From positions 56,619,408 through 56,683,407 of the forward strand of contig OY829329.1 of assembly GCA_963691655.1 (NCBI GenBank): DNA of 64,000 nt, read 5' to 3'. Below are positions 59,230-64,000 of this stretch, one piece after another. The DNA is from Toxonevra muliebris (taxonomy: Eukaryota; Arthropoda; Insecta; Diptera; Pallopteridae). Under the pieces are notes generated by a model, which saw only the letters and a list, made by a program, of their open reading frames with translations, was not told the DNA's origin and did not search any database. Numbering within the stretch: position 1 is the stretch's first letter; each line of letters begins with the position of its first letter. The translations under genes were made by a program, and so were the position numbers.

Positions 59230-62200
59230 GAGTTTGAGTTCATCTGGATAGCTATCTTCACCTCATATTTTTTTTTATAAACGGAGAAAAGGCACCATCT
59301 CATCCATATGCCCGTTTCGAATTCAACAGACGTATCGATCTGATAACTTCTAAACAATCGCATGGATCAAGAAAGAAAAGTGCCGATACTTTGGCCACCG
59401 ATTCGCTCTCGTATTCTACTATTTAATTTTTTCGCCTTTTAAATTTTTTCTTGATTCGTAACTAACGATCAAAATATATAAGGTTTTCATGGGTAATAGT
59501 AGGGGAAGGGGGTTGCGCTAAAATCCCCTTTGATCCGCTTTTTTAGCGTTTTTACCGATTTCAGGCAGCTCAACATCGTGAGAAATGGACGTGACTTTCG
59601 CTCGCTATAACCGGTACCATTTGGTTCTATTGTGGCCCCGTATGAAAGTTCCAATTTAAACACGAAGAAAAAAGAACGCTGAATGCACCTACATATTTTA
59701 ATGTAATTTTTAAAGCACATTCAATTAAAAACACGGGCGCTTCAACTTTCAAGACTTTCATGCATAATTGGTTTTGGGATTACACACGAGTCACTCTCAA
59801 CATCGGAAAATTAACAACCGGAAATTGCGTTTCCATCAAATACACACACCCAGACGCAAAACATGTACATTTACATTTATTTAGGTGACACATGCAACGC
59901 GTTGAATTCACAAATGAGCGTATTTTTTAATTTCCCACATTTCAAATACAAAACCTCAAAACCATTAAAAAATTTGCCAATGTTTCTCCCTAGATGAAAC
60001 ATTTAACAAACGTTGACAGTGTGGGTGGTTAGTGGGTGGATAGATTGATGCGGTTGCCGATGGGTTACTGTTGGTGATGGGTTCCGGTTGGTGATGGGTT
60101 GCGGTTGGAGCTTCTTGGTTGCTTGTAATGCAACAACGATTTGTGCATCATCGTTCAGTCATCGTCGTCGTTCATAACAAAAAAAAAAAAAAAAAACATA
60201 ATAAAAAAAGAAAAGGCTTAAAGTGCAAGTGTCATTTCTCAGCGGGATTCACACACTGAGTTTCATACAATGAATGAAATGAAAGGATGAAGAAGTGAGA
60301 AAGCGTGTAAAAAAAAAGAAACGATTTTAATGAAAGTGGAAAAATGCAACGAAAAAATTTAATATCAAAATATTTTAACAACAGAGTGACAGACATTATG
60401 GTGATGCTGTCAGGTACTGTTATTACTGGAAGGAAATACCCAACAGCAACTGACAACAACAGGCGACAGCAGGGTGAATTGCATGTATATGTTTGGATGA
60501 ACAGTAGAAAATCTCAACTCAACTTTGAAAAATTAAATGCAAATTTGTAAACTCTTTATGTGTATGTACAGCTTAAAAAGTAGAATAATGAATCCTTATG
60601 GTGCTATGCAGAAAAATCTATCTATGTATGTAAGGAGGTTTGAAGAGAGTAGTTTTGTATTTGAGGTTTAAATGCCGAAAAAAAAACTATTCAGCTTTGG
60701 GAAAATGCAATTTGTTCATTTTTTTTGTCGTTACTCCGCTTGCTCCTTTTTATTTTTTTCTTTTACTCTTCTCCTCCTTTGGATTTTAGTTATACTTCTA
60801 TTTTTTTTGTGCTTGTTGTTATTTTTACTCTTTGCTATGTAAATATTATGGAAATATGGACACATGATAATAATCGCCTCACCCCCTAAAGCGGTTGAAG
60901 TGATTTGCGTACTCCACTGTGTCTTTTACTTTACCTTACGGTATTTTGTAGATGCCAATAGGGTGTGGGGGAGAGACGTGTAAGGTGATGCATTTGCTTC
61001 AATCTAATGCCTCTGACTGTTTGTTGCCTGTTTGGCTGTCGGTTGTCTACGAGTGTGTCGAAATTTTTGAATATGAAACTATGCATCCCTAAGTCCCTCA
61101 ATGGTTGGTATACTTGTTGTTGTTATTACATAAAATATTATTGTTGTTGTTATTGGCAGCTGGTAACGCCATCTCTGGGAATTCATGTAAATTTTTGACA
61201 GTTGAAAATTTTTGCTATTCAATGTTTAGCAATATACAAATTCTCGATCTTAAAATTTCAATGTAAAAATTTTCAATACGTATTTGAATAAATGTTCATT
61301 GTATTGAAATCCCAGCGAGTGAAAAAATGCGGATCAGATCATTGTATGAGTGGAAGTTGATGATATTTTTATAAAAGTCATGTTTTAATGGAGCGTTATA
61401 AAATTTTTAGGGAAAAGAGTTATGAGAAATTCTATATCCTATCTGCTACCTGTAGCCAGATATTTTAATTATTTTTGGCCCCAGAAAAGTTTGCTTGAAT
61501 GATAAAAATGTCTCAAAATGCCCAAAAATCCCATAAATAGAATTTTAATGTTTATATTATTTATTGTAAGAAATTTCAATGTGTAAATGGAACAATTAAT
61601 TGAAATTTTTTTTAAAACACCAAAAGTTTGAAAATAATACAAGAAACACACGTTAAACCAATTTTAGTGACGTTTTTTATTGCTCAAATTGACAACAACA
61701 ATGAAAAAATTTTATTAATACAAATAGCCATTGAAATTGACTCCTTAAAAAGTCGATTTTAAAATTTTGGAACTTAGAAAACTTCTCAAAACAGAAAAAA
61801 AACTTTTTCGATTTTCTTCCGAAATTCTTATTTTTTGCAACGTTCGCCTGAACTCATAAATGTATGTATTCTCCTAGAAATGCTTTGGCAGAGATGAAAA
61901 AATGTCAAGTAAAAAATTTTGGCATTTTTTACTATAATTTTATAAATCCATGGAGTGCATCGTAAATAGTATTCCCTCAGATGATTTTTATTTTGAATCC
62001 CCCTTTGTATACTAGGGTATAGAAAAGAAACGATACCATAGTTTCTCAGTTCACTATCGATTTTTTTGTTATTTTCTATTTTTATCAGTATACTTATGAC
62101 AAACTCGAAGTGCATCCAAAGTGTTTCTAAATAATATGTTTTACATTAACGATGCCGATTCCTGTAGTCGTGAAAGACAAACGTTAACACTTTCCAACGG

Positions 62201-62860
62201 GATTTCAATATTGGTTAGTAAAAAGCTTTGAATTTTTATTAAGCAGTAATTTCTTCCGCTGGGACACTGCATATGTAATACATATGTGTAGGTACATACA
62301 TATATGCATATATTTGTGGAAATAAATGCTTGTGAATTTACAATAATTGAAAAACATTTTCGGTAAGTATAATTTTATGCTAATGACTTAAATGTGGTCT
62401 ACTTTTCATTCTTAAGGCTTTAATAAAATTTAATAAAATCAGCTTAGAATGAAATTCATATGTTTACCATATTGATCTAATTTCGATTGAGTTTTGCATT
62501 ATTATTATTAAATAGACAGAGTTTTTTCAAGAGCTTGAGATACCAATTAAATAAAAAAATACAATTTAATGAAAGACAATAGAAATACCAATGCTCGTGG
62601 GGGCAGCACCATAATGTCGAGACGCATTTCAATCAGAATAAACTCAACATTGCTTCAGGAATTATAGTTGCATTGAAAAAAGATTCTTATTGAACCTATA
62701 AGTTGTTCAATTGTAAAAATAAAATGGAATAACAAATCGAATTTTTATTGAAAACAAGAAAAATTTGACATTTTTAATTTGGAAAAAACATTGCTAATTA
62801 AATAATTATTAAAATTATTAGGCTTTGAATGAACAATGATGCCAGAAGAATATCAAAAAG
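59230..62860. other. Non-coding DNA with simple repeats
   Basis: It contains repeated GGTTGGTGATGGGTT units (60070-60105), an A19 run (60179-60197) and TTGTTGTTATT runs (61110-61155). No gene or element recognised. Open frames are short and without domains. Confidence 0.4.
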
Positions 62861-62869
62861 TTCATAGAA

Positions 62870-63615
62870 CTAGCAGATCAGACGATCGTTTCGGAGCCAG
62901 CTACGGTTCCTCATCAGTGATCTTTGTGATAATTCCCTAATTTTAACAATTTGAGTATTTTAGTATCAACATGTGTCTTAAAGAAGTTACAAAAAGCTAT
63001 TTTTTAAGTTCAAGGTGGGATTAAGATGATGTTGTAGACTAACTGAAGAGAATATATAAAATTCTTCGCAGAAAGAAATATTTATTGTATTATGTTTTTT
63101 GTAGACTAAAGAAAATTAAATCTAGTTGTTAATTTTCAAAGTCTTGACTACTGTTCCATGTATGTACTTCATTAAATAATGTGTAACAGGCTTAAAGAAC
63201 GTGTATGTGTAGTCATCACAACAACAGTGTATACAGAGACGGGCAAATCAGACGGCCGTTTCGGAATCCGCCACGATTTCTCATCAGTGATCTTAGTGAT
63301 AGTTCTTAACCTTTCAATATCCTATATAAGCTACTAATATTTGAAATCATAACCAAGAATTACAGATTTCATTCCAAATATCTTCACTGAATAGAGATAT
63401 TGAAAGAAAACTACCACTGCCGTTCTGTATACTTATTTGTTGTTGTGTTTGTCTCCTTACTACTAGTCCGCATAACAGTTCGTTATTTCAAAGTCTAGTA
63501 CATGAGAAAGAGTGTGTGTGTGTTGAATCAGGCCATATTCAATTAATTTATTATGTTTTTTGTATACTATGGAAAATTAAATATAGTTGTTAATTTTCAA
63601 AGTCTACAAAAGTGG
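62870..63615. repeat. Diverged direct duplication with two ordered motifs
   Basis: Motif 1 (CAGACGATCGTTTCGGAGCC, then TCATCAGTGATC) occurs at about 62878-62925 and again, as CAGACGGCCGTTTCGGAATC, at 63249-63294. Motif 2 (TTATGTTTTTTGTAGACTAA, then GTTAATTTTCAAAGTCT) occurs at about 63089-63145 and 63551-63605. The order is the same in both halves, which suggests two copies of a unit of about 370-460 bp. No coding region. Confidence 0.7.
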
Positions 63616-64000
63616 TTCGCATGCAATAGGAAATTGATGGATGAATAGTTCACCGAAATGGCTAGCAATTTTATCTCTATCCACATGCGTCCCACGTTTT
63701 TCGTTTTAAATCATACAAGTATTTTCGTCCTACTAAAATTCACAGTTACAAATTTTCAAAACAATCTGTATGGGATAAGGAATCTATATGTGGTTGTGAA
63801 TCTGTATGGGGTTAGGAGAAATTATTTTATACTTTTTAGTCCATTTTAAAAACGTGGTATATTAAAAATATTTTTTACTAAAATTATTATTTTTTACTTT
63901 TTAGTCTTGTGTGTGTGAAATTTTGCAATCGATTTTAAGTAAAGACCAGAGCTGTAAAAGAATGCATTCAATTTAATTGCAATACCTTGAAGTCATGGTT
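63616..64000. other. Non-coding DNA
   Basis: Short ATGT/TTTAGT-rich sequence. The small open frame at 63658-63846 has repetitive YGVR/NLYG-like content from a local duplication (CTGTATGGGATAAGG / CTGTATGGGGTTAGG) and is not supported as a gene. Confidence 0.35.

Overview
This window looks like a gene-poor piece of a nuclear genome from a higher fly (Diptera, Schizophora; a tephritid-like genome is my best guess). It is AT-rich and full of (CA)n, (CATA)n and CAA/CAG-type simple repeats. It has long A and T runs, no bacterial gene organisation, and many decayed transposable elements of families typical of flies. I see no intact host gene. The window could be one large intron or an intergenic block. 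A few short exon-like or coding-like stretches are listed at low confidence.

Layout. 1-1.4 kb: unique AT-rich DNA with a repeated palindromic motif. 1.45-2.65 kb: a degenerate short-period repeat tract interrupted by a fold-back MITE. 3.5-4.6 kb: microsatellites and a 130-bp duplication. 4.70-5.00 kb: a 5'-truncated I-clade LINE end with a perfect 13-bp target duplication. 5.38-6.90 kb: a decayed Tc1-like element with about 200-bp inverted repeats of IR/DR type and a probable 65-bp transposase intron. 8.76-10.40 kb: a second Tc1-like element whose left arm is an inverted copy of its right end, including the 3' end of the transposase gene. 10.4-14.7 kb: degenerate AGACCAAAATTC-type repeats with a four-copy 124-bp higher-order repeat and a MITE-like insert. 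14.69-15.47 kb: a TTAA-flanked element with a LINE scrap inside it. 17.23-18.12 kb: a CACCCAG-ended element. 19.1-20.0 kb: R1-clade reverse transcriptase debris (minus strand). 24.51-25.17 kb: a second copy of the 14.7-kb TTAA family. 25.41-26.39 kb: a hAT-like element with a perfect 8-bp target duplication. 27.1-27.8 kb: exon-like sequences. 29.6-30.3 kb: a small tandem repeat and a second R1-clade fragment. 31-36 kb: simple repeats and a more complex stretch. 38.0 kb: a LINE 3' tail. 41-45 kb: G16 and C20 runs and two more TTAA-type repeats. 47.5-48.05 kb: a hAT-like MITE candidate. 50.5-51.3 kb: a Jockey/CR1-like LINE ORF2 end. 53.7 kb: a tRNA-like SINE head. 55.0 kb: a MADF-domain scrap. 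58.2-59.2 kb: reverse transcriptase debris with a YADD box. 62.9-63.6 kb: a diverged direct duplication.

The elements do not form a pathway. The window records repeated insertion and decay: Tc1, hAT-like and TTAA-type DNA elements, and at least three LINE lineages (I, R1, Jockey/CR1-like). Several are nested in, or border, locally expanded tandem repeats. I found no convincing previously undescribed functional system. The most informative structures are the fold-back Tc1 derivative, the intron-bearing Tc1, and the apparent link between the TTAA element and the AGACCAAAATTC tract.
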